A DNA stretch of 64,000 bases, from the NCBI RefSeq assembly GCF_003946725.1, contig NZ_RHOY01000007.1:58399-122398 (forward strand), in the 5' to 3' direction. How positions within the stretch are numbered: the first letter of the stretch is position 1; every line of letters starts with the position of its first letter. Below, one piece after another: positions 27,911 to 36,457 of the stretch. The notes beneath the pieces were generated by a model. The model saw nothing but the letters and a program-made list of their open reading frames with translations, searched no databases and was not told the origin of the DNA. Position numbers and translations under genes: made by a program. The stretch comes from Agrilactobacillus yilanensis. Its GTDB lineage: Bacteria > Bacillota > Bacilli > Lactobacillales > Lactobacillaceae.

Positions 27911-28552
27911 TTACAACTCCTGATTTGGTTTGACTTCTAAAATTTTGTCCGCAATCTCTTTGGCAAAATCAATATCATGGGTTACCACAATTTGAGTCAT
28001 TCCTTGGGCTTTAAAGCGTTCAATCATTTGAGCCACGCTGCCCCGTAGTCCAGGATCTAACGCACTGGTTGGTTCATCATAACAAAGAATTTTTGGCTTT
28101 AGGGCTAAGGCTCTGGCAATTGCCACCCGCTGCTTTTGTCCACCAGATAATTGGAATGGATAAATGTCTGCTTTATCAGCTAACCCTAATTGGTCTAAAA
28201 TATTATTCGCATTTTCTTGAGCTGCTTTTTTAGACTGATGTAATACCATTTGTGGTGCTAAAGTAATATTTTCCAAAACACTCAAATGTGGAAATAGTCT
28301 AAAATCTTGGAAAACAACCCCAATCATCGCCTCATCCGTTTCATTAGCTTGGGGATTAAAGGACTGTCCATCAATCTTAAAACTGCCGGAATCCGGTTTT
28401 TCTAAACCTGTAATGATCCGTAATAAAGTTGTTTTCCCAGCACCACTGGGACCAACAATACATAAAATTTTGCCAGAATCTATTTCTAATGAAATATCAT
28501 TTAATACTTGAACGCCATTAAAACTTTTATTAATATTCGCTGCTTCTAACAT
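27911..28552 (-). CDS. Polar amino-acid ABC transporter, ATPase
   Basis: A GlnQ/HisP-type ATPase of 213 residues: Walker A GPSGAGKTT (about 34-42), Q-loop VFQDF, signature LSGGQKQRVAIARAL, Walker B ILCYDEPTSALDP and the H-loop VVTHD. It lies between the permease and the lipoprotein genes, with GGAGG upstream and only a few bases to each neighbour. The short C terminus without a regulatory domain is normal for this subfamily. Confidence 0.95.
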   Translation of the reverse strand: MLEAANINKSFNGVQVLNDISLEIDSGKILCIVGPSGAGKTTLLRIITGLEKPDSGSFKIDGQSFNPQANETDEAMIGVVFQDFRLFPHLSVLENITLAPQMVLHQSKKAAQENANNILDQLGLADKADIYPFQLSGGQKQRVAIARALALKPKILCYDEPTSALDPGLRGSVAQMIERFKAQGMTQIVVTHDIDFAKEIADKILEVKPNQEL

Positions 28553-28568
28553 ATTTGATCCCTCCTAA

Positions 28569-29222
28569 TTATTGATAGTAACTATAGTGTTGTTCGACTT
28601 TGCGTAACAAGTACGTAAACAAGGCGGTGAGTATTAAGTAAATCGCCCCCACCATCAGCAGTGGCACTAAAGTAACATCTCGAACCATCGCCACATTCCC
28701 GGCCCGTAACAGATCGCCTAAGCCGATGACATAAACTAACGAAGAATCCTTAACTAAATTAATGACTTCGTTACCGACAGAAGGTAAAACAATTTTTGTC
28801 ACCTGGGGTAAAACAATCTTGCGAATCGTCTGCCCATAATTTAAACGTAAGATCCGCGCAGCTTCATATTGGCCGGTATCCACAGATTGAAAACCACCTC
28901 TAAATATTTCAGCAAAATAAGCGGCATAGTTTAAAACAAAGGCAAATGCAGCAGCACTGAAACGTTCAAAGTAAATATGCAGCACTGGTAAACCGTAAAA
29001 AATAAAAATTAATTGTAATAATAGCGGTGTGCCCCGCATGAGCCAAACATAAAATTTCAAAATCCAACGTAATGGTTTAAATCGTGACCGTAATCCTAAA
29101 CTAACTAACGCCCCTAAAGGCAATGACAGCAATAACGTCATTGCGAATAACCCTAGTGTTAATTTTGTCCCTTGTAAAAGTGAGGGCAAAATTTCTGACA
29201 TGTATTTTAATACTCCGTCCAT
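28569..29222 (-). CDS. Polar amino-acid ABC transporter, permease
   Basis: A 217-residue HisM/GlnP-type permease with five or so hydrophobic segments. The EAA loop reads EAARILRLNYGQTIRKIVLPQ (about 120-140) and the family motif RGTPLLLQLIF is near residue 65. It is the first gene of the operon, with AGGAGG before the ATG, directly downstream of the T-box terminator stem. A single permease gene implies a homodimeric channel. Confidence 0.95.
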   Translation of the reverse strand: MDGVLKYMSEILPSLLQGTKLTLGLFAMTLLLSLPLGALVSLGLRSRFKPLRWILKFYVWLMRGTPLLLQLIFIFYGLPVLHIYFERFSAAAFAFVLNYAAYFAEIFRGGFQSVDTGQYEAARILRLNYGQTIRKIVLPQVTKIVLPSVGNEVINLVKDSSLVYVIGLGDLLRAGNVAMVRDVTLVPLLMVGAIYLILTALFTYLLRKVEQHYSYYQ

Positions 29223-29244
29223 ATGGCACTTCCTCCTAAAAAAT

Positions 29245-29500
29245 AATAAAAAAAAGCCCCCTTGGATAATTATTATCCAAGAGGGCGTTTAAACACGCGG
29301 TCCCACCTCAACTTCATACCTCTAAAAAAGAGATACCTCATACAGCTTAGCTGCTAGTTTTAACGGAACAACCGTGATAACTTACAAATTAAGTTCAGAA
29401 ATCAAGCTCCTAGGTGTGTGTTCATTGTCCAATTAGGTATCTTGCAGCCACCGATACCTCTCTGAGGGTTTAATCAAACAATTACTTTTCCTAATCTATG
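29245..29500 (-). promoter_or_regulatory. T-box leader of the amino-acid ABC operon (His specifier likely)
   Basis: Minus strand: Stem I with AGTAA and the distal GAGAGG, then the specifier loop GAACACACACC (about 29423-29413), the T-box GAGGTGGGACCGCG (about 29309-29296) and a terminator (GCCCTCTTGGATAA / TTATCCAAGGGGGC then T8). The specifier frame is ambiguous. CAC (His), placed next to GAA and followed by a purine, fits best; ACA (Thr) is the alternative. T-box control of HisXYZ-type transporters is known in Lactobacillales. Confidence 0.85.
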
Positions 29501-29531
29501 CATTTTTATAATCTTGCTTACGATATTTTGA

Positions 29532-29560
29532 ATATTAAACCATAATGAGAAAACTGTCAA
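29532..29560 (-). promoter_or_regulatory. Strong sigma-A promoter of the T-box/ABC operon
   Basis: Minus-strand TTGACA (29560-29555), exact 17-base spacer, TAATAT (29537-29532), just before the T-box leader. The -35 lies inside the intergenic end of minD. Confidence 0.85.
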
Positions 29561-29564
29561 GTCT

Positions 29565-30371
29565 TTAATGTTTTCGACTGCGTTTACCGAAGAGTCGTTC
29601 AAACAAACCGGGCTTATGTTCTTTCAACGTCATTAATGGCACGGATTCCCCTAAAATACGCCGGGCAATATTGCGATAACCTTGGCTGGCATTATAATCA
29701 GGATTCATCACAATTGGCGTGCCCTGATTGGAAGCCAAAATCACATTGCTGTCTTCAAAAACAATGCCTAATAAGCCAATGGACAAATGCTTTGTAATTT
29801 CATCCACGTCCATTGTATTGCCTTCGTTCATTAAGCTACGATTAATTCGATTAATAATTAAACGCGGTGCTAATTTCATCTCCCGCTGTTCCAATAGGCC
29901 AACGACGCGATCTGCGTCACTAACCGATGGAATTTCCGGCGTACAGATGACAATTGCCCCATCTGCACCAGCAATTGCATTTTGAAAACCTTGTTCAATG
30001 CCCGCTGGACAATCTAGCAAAATAAAATCAAAATCTGGCCGTAATTGGTTTACAATATCGACCACATTCATCGGGCTAATAATATTTTTAACTGTATTTT
30101 GAGCGGCCGGCAATAAGTATAACTTATCATCAAAACGCTTATCTTTAATCAGCGCCTGGTGTAACCGCGCACGACCCATCACAACATCGACAATATCATA
30201 AATAATTCGGTTGCTTAATCCCATAATTACATCTAGATTGCGCAAGCCAATATCCAAATCAATCATGCAGACACGTTTATTCATCAATGCCAATGCTGTT
30301 CCTAAGTTGGCAGCAGTTGTACTTTTTCCGACACCGCCCTTTCCAGAGGTGATTACCAATGAAGTTGCCAC
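29565..30371 (-). CDS. minD: Septum site-determining ATPase MinD
   Basis: A deviant Walker A ATPase that carries MinC to the membrane and blocks polar division. It has GKGGVGKSTTAANLG (about 10-24), the D-I-G-L-R-N-L-D switch region, FILLDCPAGIEQGF, and a C-terminal amphipathic membrane-targeting helix (PGLFERLFGKRSRKH). The start is GTG, sharing a base with the minC stop (TAGTG). It is 268 residues. No MinE gene is present; DivIVA at 10.8 kb is the expected topological partner. Confidence 0.97.
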   Translation of the reverse strand: MATSLVITSGKGGVGKSTTAANLGTALALMNKRVCMIDLDIGLRNLDVIMGLSNRIIYDIVDVVMGRARLHQALIKDKRFDDKLYLLPAAQNTVKNIISPMNVVDIVNQLRPDFDFILLDCPAGIEQGFQNAIAGADGAIVICTPEIPSVSDADRVVGLLEQREMKLAPRLIINRINRSLMNEGNTMDVDEITKHLSIGLLGIVFEDSNVILASNQGTPIVMNPDYNASQGYRNIARRILGESVPLMTLKEHKPGLFERLFGKRSRKH

Positions 30372-31042
30372 TATAAATTATCCTCCATTTTTCGATATAA
30401 CTTTGGCCGTAACGCCAAGAGATGATCCGATGTATCAAAATCCAGCACATGCAAATCATTAATCAAAGCAATTGTATCTTTGGAAAAATGCTGCCGTTTT
30501 GGGTCAATAATTTCAATTGTATCACTGATCCGAACTTGTGTTGCTTGCGAAATATCGCCAACAATAACGGCCATATCATTATCTGGATAGCCCGCATATA
30601 AAATACCTTCACACTGGCCCAATACAAAAATGCTGCCCGTACTTTTTAAAACACCACCGGCATGTAGATTGCCCAAAAATAAGACATCACTCTCATAAAC
30701 AACTTCTTGTCCACTTCGAATAACCGACATTTCTGCATGAATGCCCTGCTTACGAACTTGAGTCTGAGCTTGGCTTTTGTCCAAAACATCCGCTGCTAAA
30801 TGCGCCAGCTTAAAATGTTGAAACTTATCAAATAACGCCTGAATTCTTTGAATCTGTGGTTCATCCAATAAACGTCGGCCGGTATTTAAGAAAAAATCTA
30901 AATCTCCATGATCTTCTTGCTCACTTTGAGACAGTCTTTGCAGTAAGTTTAGTAGATCGGTGATATTATCATCAAAATTTGCATTTGCATTTAAATTGAT
31001 CTCATAGCCATTTTTACGACCCTTCAAACTGACGCTATCCAT
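30371..31042 (-). CDS. minC: Septum site-determining protein MinC
   Basis: An FtsZ polymerisation inhibitor of 223 residues. The variable N-terminal domain (about 1-100) binds FtsZ. The C-terminal right-handed beta-helix domain (about 110-210) shows VRSGQEVVYESDVLFLGNLHAGGVLKSTGSIFVLG with typical Gly-turn spacing and mediates dimerisation and MinD binding. It is translationally coupled to minD and follows mreD, the usual Firmicutes mreBCD-minCD order. Confidence 0.95.
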   Translation of the reverse strand: MDSVSLKGRKNGYEINLNANANFDDNITDLLNLLQRLSQSEQEDHGDLDFFLNTGRRLLDEPQIQRIQALFDKFQHFKLAHLAADVLDKSQAQTQVRKQGIHAEMSVIRSGQEVVYESDVLFLGNLHAGGVLKSTGSIFVLGQCEGILYAGYPDNDMAVIVGDISQATQVRISDTIEIIDPKRQHFSKDTIALINDLHVLDFDTSDHLLALRPKLYRKMEDNL

Positions 31043-31068
31043 AATTCATCTAGTTCCCCTCTAAAAAA

Positions 31069-31593
31069 TTAAACTGATATTTTGCCTAATAATTTGGAAT
31101 AAGGATAATATAGTGCCGCAAATAAAACCGTATTCACAGCAACTGTGGGTCCCAAGTTGTAGGTAATAAATAGCGCAAAATCAGTAGAAGCCCCAAAAAA
31201 GCCATTTAAAATATATAAACTAAATTCTAAGCCAATCAGCACTAAAATATACACTGTTGCTTGAAAAAGTGCTGAATTAGGTAAATAATTGGTAACCCAT
31301 CTTACAAAAAGTACGGCTGCCGGCATCAAAAACGTATAGTAACCGATGATACCAGAATAAAAGCTGTCATAAAATAACCCAATTACAAGGGCCGTCCACA
31401 ATAGCCATCTTTGTTCTGGAAAACGGTAAGTTGTCATCACAATACCAATTAAAAAAGCTTGAATCGAAACACTCCAAGGATAGTTAAATAACCAGCCTTG
31501 AAAGGTTACACTAATCACACCGTCCAGTAAAAATAAGACGACCCAAATAATAGGGATTAACCATTTTAAGCGATTATTAGTTATTCTTGTCAT
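31069..31593 (-). CDS. mreD: Rod shape-determining protein MreD
   Basis: An integral membrane protein of the elongasome, 174 residues, with about five hydrophobic segments; sequence conservation is weak in this family. The open frame extends 17 codons upstream into mreC, but the ATG at 31593 has GAAGGA before it and begins one base after the mreC stop. The call relies mostly on topology and position between mreC and minC. Confidence 0.9.
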   Translation of the reverse strand: MTRITNNRLKWLIPIIWVVLFLLDGVISVTFQGWLFNYPWSVSIQAFLIGIVMTTYRFPEQRWLLWTALVIGLFYDSFYSGIIGYYTFLMPAAVLFVRWVTNYLPNSALFQATVYILVLIGLEFSLYILNGFFGASTDFALFITYNLGPTVAVNTVLFAALYYPYSKLLGKISV

Positions 31594-31594
31594 A

Positions 31595-32455
31595 TTAATT
31601 TCCTTCAACTGAGCGATTGATAACAGTGACCACTGTGAAATCATTAATATTCGCAGCTGGCTTAACGTAAACTGAGTTTGTCAAACCATAGTTATCCTTA
31701 CGAATATTAGCAACTTTCCCAACATATAAGCCCCGCGGTGTCAAACCGCCTAACCCAGAGGTTGAAACCACATTGCCTTTTTTGATGTCATCGGTACTAC
31801 TCAACTGACTGATGATTAATTCCTTTTTGTCAGCATTATAGCCGGAAATAATCCCATTCACATAAGTGCCGGATGCTGTCTTAACTTCAATCGCAAAACT
31901 GTTTGTATTTTTATTACTTGTGGAAATTAACTCAACTTTGGAATTTGTTTTATTGACCTCAACAATTCGGCCCAATAAACCGGATCCAGTCATAACTGGC
32001 ATATTTTTAACAATACCATTGACTTGCCCTTTGTTGATAACAACTTGATTTTGCCAACTTGCCGGTGACCGTGTAATTACGGCAGCCGTAATCTTTTTAT
32101 AGTTCGTTAAAGTTGAATTTAACTTTAACTGCTGTTTTAAATCTTTATTTTCTCTTTTTAAAGTTGCATTTGTTTCTTTAACTTGATCCAATTCATCTAA
32201 TTGTTTCTTTAGCTGCTCATTATCTTGATATGTATTAACTAAGTTAACCATAGCTGTAAAACCAGTGTGCAGACTGTTGATTGGTGCTGCTACAACTTGA
32301 CTCGCAAAACCCGCTGCATCATTACCAATTTGCTGAATTACCGGCGGTGTATTACGCCGATCCTTAACGTTAATACTAACCGCAATAAGGCCAATCATAG
32401 CCACAATTGTGATCAATAAAATAATAAGCTTTTTATTTGAAAAAAATTTGGGCAT
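31595..32455 (-). CDS. mreC: Rod shape-determining protein MreC
   Basis: A bitopic elongasome scaffold of 286 residues. The membrane segment is at about 9-26, a coiled coil covers about 68-110, and the beta-barrel domain (120-280) includes ITRSPASWQNQVVINKGQVNGI and GLTPRGLYVGKV. It lies between mreB and mreD. The gap upstream to mreB contains a GC-rich hairpin that may attenuate readthrough. Confidence 0.94.
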   Translation of the reverse strand: MPKFFSNKKLIILLITIVAMIGLIAVSINVKDRRNTPPVIQQIGNDAAGFASQVVAAPINSLHTGFTAMVNLVNTYQDNEQLKKQLDELDQVKETNATLKRENKDLKQQLKLNSTLTNYKKITAAVITRSPASWQNQVVINKGQVNGIVKNMPVMTGSGLLGRIVEVNKTNSKVELISTSNKNTNSFAIEVKTASGTYVNGIISGYNADKKELIISQLSSTDDIKKGNVVSTSGLGGLTPRGLYVGKVANIRKDNYGLTNSVYVKPAANINDFTVVTVINRSVEGN

Positions 32456-32486
32456 ATCAAACCTCGATGCTGAATTATTAGCAATA

Positions 32487-32523
32487 AAAAATATAAAAGC
32501 GGGTTAGAGTACCCTCATCCCCG
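32487..32523 (-). terminator. Possible attenuating hairpin between mreB and mreC
   Basis: Minus-strand GCGGG...CCCGC (about 32522-32498) enclosing GAGGGTACTC, followed by TTTTATATTTTTT. The stem is short and mreC must still be expressed, so partial termination is more likely than a full stop. Confidence 0.45.
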
Positions 32524-32532
32524 CGCCTACTT

Positions 32533-33531
32533 TTAGTGACGTCTCATGACATCAATATTTTTCAATGATTCACCCGTACCAATCGCAACGCAATCCAATG
32601 GATCTTGCGCGATAAATACAGGGACACCCGTAGAATCAGAAATAACTTCAGAAATATGCTTTAATAAAGCACCACCACCGGTCAAAACGATCCCATGATC
32701 GATAATATCAGCGGCAATTTCTGGTGAAGTTTCTTCAAGTGTTTCTTTAATTGCAGCAATGATTTCTTCCACAATTTCATGAATTGCCCGAGCAATATCA
32801 ATTGCTTCAATTTCAATAGTTTTTGGTAGACCAGATAATAAATCCCGGCCGCGAATCGTCATTGCTTCGATATCCCGTGCTTTTTCAACAGAGGCCGAAC
32901 CAATACTGATCTTGATTTGTTCCGCTGTCCGTTCCCCAACTAAGAGGTTAAAGTTTTGACGGATATAGTTAATAATGGCTTCATCTAAGCGATCGCCGGC
33001 CATCCGAATAGAACGACTGGACACAATCCCGCCTAAAGAAATCGTGGCAACGTCTGTTGTCCCGCCACCAATATCTACAACCATACTACCTGTTGGATCC
33101 ATGACTGGTAACCCTGCACCAATAGCTGCTGCAAATGGTTCTTCAATCACGTAAGCTTCTTTAGCACCTGCCATTTTAGTGGCATCAATAACCGCTCTTT
33201 TTTCAACTTCAGTGACACCGCTTGGCACACAAACCATTACAAGCGGTTTACTATTACCAATTACTTTTTCAATAAAATATTTCATCATAGCAGCGGTGGT
33301 ATCATAATCTGCGATAACCCCGTCTTTCATGGGCCGAATGGCAACGATACTACCTGGTGTCCGGCCAATCATGTCTCTTGCTTCAGAACCGACGGCCAAT
33401 ACATCGCCATTTTTAACGTTTTTTGCAACAACTGATGGTTCACTTAAAACAATGCCTTTACCATCGATGTAGACCAATGTATTAGCAGTGCCTAAATCAA
33501 TGCCTATATTTTTTGTTCCGATTCCAAACAA
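32533..33531 (-). CDS. mreB: Rod shape-determining actin MreB
   Basis: An actin-like filament protein guiding lateral wall synthesis. It has phosphate 1 ([15 protein letters not shown], 8-22), phosphate 2 ([15 protein letters not shown], about 155-169) and the adenosine motif ([14 protein letters not shown]). The 332-residue length is usual. The start is TTG, eight bases after GAGGAG. An extended -10 promoter lies about 45 bases upstream. It leads the mreBCD-minCD group. Confidence 0.98.
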   Translation of the reverse strand: MFGIGTKNIGIDLGTANTLVYIDGKGIVLSEPSVVAKNVKNGDVLAVGSEARDMIGRTPGSIVAIRPMKDGVIADYDTTAAMMKYFIEKVIGNSKPLVMVCVPSGVTEVEKRAVIDATKMAGAKEAYVIEEPFAAAIGAGLPVMDPTGSMVVDIGGGTTDVATISLGGIVSSRSIRMAGDRLDEAIINYIRQNFNLLVGERTAEQIKISIGSASVEKARDIEAMTIRGRDLLSGLPKTIEIEAIDIARAIHEIVEEIIAAIKETLEETSPEIAADIIDHGIVLTGGGALLKHISEVISDSTGVPVFIAQDPLDCVAIGTGESLKNIDVMRRH

Positions 33532-33575
33532 ATCGATTCTCTCCTCAATATCATATCTCTTTTAAGTCAAGTAGC

Positions 33576-33584
33576 ATTATAACA
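33576..33584 (-). promoter_or_regulatory. Extended -10 promoter of mreB
   Basis: Minus strand reads TGTTATAAT (33584-33576), a consensus extended -10. No clear -35 was found at the proper distance. Confidence 0.5.
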
Positions 33585-33638
33585 TAAGGTTATCAATAAA
33601 AAAATAATTCAGTGATGTAAACTTACATAAATTAATAA

Positions 33639-34310
33639 TTATATAATGTTTTCTGCCCGCAAACTCAAGTAGCTCTGATGGCCTACAATAATATGGTCCA
33701 AACAGCTGATACCCATCAGCTCACCACACGCCACTAATTTCTTAGTGAACGCAATATCATTTTTAGACGGTTTCGGTTGGCCGCTGGGGTGATTATGACA
33801 CACCACAAAACGCGCACAAGACAATAATACCGCTTTATGAAAAATTTCTCTTGGGTGGGCTACTGAAGTGTTCAAACCGCCTTTAAAAATAATTTCATGA
33901 CTAATAATCTGATTTTTATGATCTAAAAAGATCACCATCAGCTGTTCTTGTTTTAAACCGCGATAATATTTTAAAAGCCAATCCCCTAAAGCTTCACTGG
34001 ACAAAACTGTCCCCTGCCTTAAAGTCTGTGCTAAATTAACCCGCTGTCCTAATTCCACAGCAGCTTTTAAGATCGTTGCTTTAGAGGGACCAATACCTCT
34101 AATCGCACATAATGCCTCAAAAGAAATATTTTGCAGCTGACCAACGTCACCAATTGTTTTTAAGACTTGATCACTCAGCAGTTCTACTGGTAAATCTTGG
34201 GTACCGCTACCTAATAGAACCATCAATAACTCTTGATCTGATAAAATAGCTGCGCTATGCAGCATCATCCGTTCTCTGGGCTTTTGAATCATTTCTAAAG
34301 ACATAACCAT
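33639..34310 (-). CDS. radC: RadC family JAB/MPN metalloprotein
   Basis: A 223-residue protein: N-terminal helix-hairpin-helix region (ALCAIRGIGPSKATIL, about 66-81) and a C-terminal JAB domain whose zinc motif HNHPSGQPKPSKND is intact (about 173-186). Despite its name a general DNA-repair role is doubtful; JAMM-type hydrolase activity is inferred from the motif. The first ATG has AGGAG ten bases upstream. It often sits beside mreB in Firmicutes, as here. Confidence 0.93.
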   Translation of the reverse strand: MVMSLEMIQKPRERMMLHSAAILSDQELLMVLLGSGTQDLPVELLSDQVLKTIGDVGQLQNISFEALCAIRGIGPSKATILKAAVELGQRVNLAQTLRQGTVLSSEALGDWLLKYYRGLKQEQLMVIFLDHKNQIISHEIIFKGGLNTSVAHPREIFHKAVLLSCARFVVCHNHPSGQPKPSKNDIAFTKKLVACGELMGISCLDHIIVGHQSYLSLRAENII

Positions 34311-34344
34311 CGTGAAAAAACTCCTATTTTTTCACTAAATTACG

Positions 34345-35004
34345 CTAATTAACCGTTGTATTTTTTATATAATCAATAACTTTTGCTAAATCTGGTAAAA
34401 CAGCCACTGTTTTTTGGCGTAAAGCCGCATCTGGCTGAATTAAATCTGGAATCATCAACACATCAATACCTGCAGCATTGGCAGCGATAATACCATTTTT
34501 AGAGTCTTCCAAAACCAATAATTCTTGCTTCGGTTTATCAAAAACCTGCTGTGCTTTTAAAAATAAACTTGGATCTGGTTTACTAGCAGACACTTGTTCT
34601 CTAGTAATAATGGCCTGGAATTGTGGCGTTAGCTCATAAAAACCTAAGAATGCCTGGACCATTTTTTGGTTGTTGCTAGAAGCAATGATACTATTAATCC
34701 CTTGCTGCTGTAAATAACTCAGCAATTCATCCAAGCCTGGTTTTTTAGCCATTTCACCTGCTTGAACCATTTCCAAGACTAAATCTTCTGTTAGGGCATA
34801 AAATTCAGCCTGCTGCGCGGTATCTTTGAAATGAGCGGTGTTAAATTCATGAGCCTCTTCTTCTGACGCCCCCACTAATTCATAATATTCCTCAGCGGTA
34901 ACAGGTGTACCCATTATTTCGCCGGCCTTGACATTAGCCTTTAAATAGATTGCTTCAGAGTTAAAAATTAAGCCGTCCATATCCCAAATAATACCTTTAT
35001 ACAT
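34345..35004 (-). CDS. HAD superfamily phosphatase (beta-phosphoglucomutase-like subfamily)
   Basis: A 219-residue haloacid dehalogenase-type phosphatase. It has motif I DMDGLIFNSEAIY (about 8-20), motif II ASSNN near 109, and motifs III/IV SKPDPSLFLKA and VLEDSKNGIIAA. A four-helix cap follows motif I, as in phosphoglycolate or sugar-phosphate phosphatases. It starts directly after the folC stop, so the two are coupled. The substrate cannot be named; Ser in place of the second Asp-type neighbours does not settle it. Confidence 0.88.
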   Translation of the reverse strand: MYKGIIWDMDGLIFNSEAIYLKANVKAGEIMGTPVTAEEYYELVGASEEEAHEFNTAHFKDTAQQAEFYALTEDLVLEMVQAGEMAKKPGLDELLSYLQQQGINSIIASSNNQKMVQAFLGFYELTPQFQAIITREQVSASKPDPSLFLKAQQVFDKPKQELLVLEDSKNGIIAANAAGIDVLMIPDLIQPDAALRQKTVAVLPDLAKVIDYIKNTTVN

Positions 35005-36315
35005 TTAAGTTTGTCCACCTTCCAATAAAAAATGTCTTACTTCAGAGACTAAATAGATTGAACCACAAATTAAAATGAGCTCATTTTCAGAAGCGAGATT
35101 GTGGTAAGCCGCATAAAACGCATCTTGCCAAGTAGCAAAATACTGATCACTTGAGCGCATATAAGCTGTCAAGTCCGTTGCTTCAGCAGCCCTAGGCATT
35201 GCTAACGTCGTTAGATACAAAGTCATCTGCCGCGGTTGATGCAGTATTTTCAAAAGTTCTTCAATAGCTTTGTCTTTCATAAAAGCCGCCACAACATGCA
35301 CTTGTGTATTCGGAAAATCACGCTGAATACTGGCTAATAATTCGGACATCGCCGGTGGATTATGGGCCCCATCTAAAACAATAAAGGGTTCTGTATTGAT
35401 AACCTCTAAGCGACCCATTAAAGTAACCTGTTTTAAAATACGTTTTATCTCAGCAGCCGGCACTGTCACTTGCATTTCTTGGCAAAATACTGAAAATGCC
35501 ATCAGTGCGACCGCCATATTGTCTACTTCAAAACGGGCGATGTTTCTAATTTTAATCGTTTTTAAATTTAAATTTTCGCTGGTAAAATTAAATGTCTGAC
35601 TGTAGTCTGGCAACAAAGTCACCTGACTCACTTGAAAATCTTGTGCCATTTGATAAAGCGGGCTGTCCTGAGCCTGGGCCCGATCTTGAAAGATCTTATT
35701 GACCGTTTCAGGTACTTTACCAATAATTACAGGCCGCTGTGCTTTAATAACGCCGGATTTCTCAATCGCCACATCTTCTAAAGTTGGCCCAATTAACTGT
35801 AGATGGTCTAAGCCTACCGTGGTGATCACCGATAGCAGCGGGGTAAAAACATTGGTCTTATCATGCGTTCCGCCAATACCCACTTCAATAACCGCAATTT
35901 CAATCTTTTCAGCCCGAAAATAAGTGAACATAATTGCCGTTACCAATTCAAATTCCGTTAATTCAAAAGTCGGTTCTGTTTGACGAATTAATAAAATCTT
36001 TTGCCAAACCTCATTTGTCCAATACACTAAATCTTCATCCGAGATTGGTTTTAAATCGACTTGCATACGTTCATTGAATCGCTGAATAAATGGTGACATA
36101 AACGTCCCCACTTTAAAGCCTTGATCCAAAATTAAAGCGCTCAAAATTTGTGTGACTGAGCCTTTTCCGTTGGTGCCCGTGACATGAATCCCCTTAAAAG
36201 CCGTTTGAGGCTCACCAAGGGCCGTCAAAATACGCCGCATATTTGCTAAACTCGCAGACCGATGCTTCTTGGGTCTACTATGGATATAATTCAAAACCTC
36301 TTGATAAGTTTCCAT
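35005..36315 (-). CDS. folC: Folylpolyglutamate synthase / dihydrofolate synthase
   Basis: Adds glutamate to folates. It is a Mur-ligase-like enzyme of 436 residues: P-loop HVTGTNGKGSVTQIL (about 46-60), omega-loop ERMQ, central GIGGTHDKTNVF and C-terminal LDGAHNPPAM. The frame opens 25 codons earlier, but the ATG at 36315 follows AGAGG with six bases and gives the family N terminus METYQEVLNYI. It lies downstream of valS and its terminator, and upstream of a HAD phosphatase. Confidence 0.94.
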   Translation of the reverse strand: METYQEVLNYIHSRPKKHRSASLANMRRILTALGEPQTAFKGIHVTGTNGKGSVTQILSALILDQGFKVGTFMSPFIQRFNERMQVDLKPISDEDLVYWTNEVWQKILLIRQTEPTFELTEFELVTAIMFTYFRAEKIEIAVIEVGIGGTHDKTNVFTPLLSVITTVGLDHLQLIGPTLEDVAIEKSGVIKAQRPVIIGKVPETVNKIFQDRAQAQDSPLYQMAQDFQVSQVTLLPDYSQTFNFTSENLNLKTIKIRNIARFEVDNMAVALMAFSVFCQEMQVTVPAAEIKRILKQVTLMGRLEVINTEPFIVLDGAHNPPAMSELLASIQRDFPNTQVHVVAAFMKDKAIEELLKILHQPRQMTLYLTTLAMPRAAEATDLTAYMRSSDQYFATWQDAFYAAYHNLASENELILICGSIYLVSEVRHFLLEGGQT

Positions 36316-36396
36316 TGCTAACCTCTGAAATTCACAAATTCTGTCACTTACGTAATAGTTTACTATGTTCCGTAGGCAAAATAAAGTCATCCTAAA

Positions 36397-36447
36397 AAAA
36401 CAAGCCTGCAGACTAAATAATTTTTGTCCACCGAGGCTTGTTTTTAA
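36397..36447 (-). terminator. Terminator after valS
   Basis: AAAACAAGCCT and AGGCTTGTTTT form a perfect 11-pair stem across a 26-base loop, with a T tract on the minus strand. Confidence 0.85.
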
Positions 36448-36457
36448 CAGGCTAACT

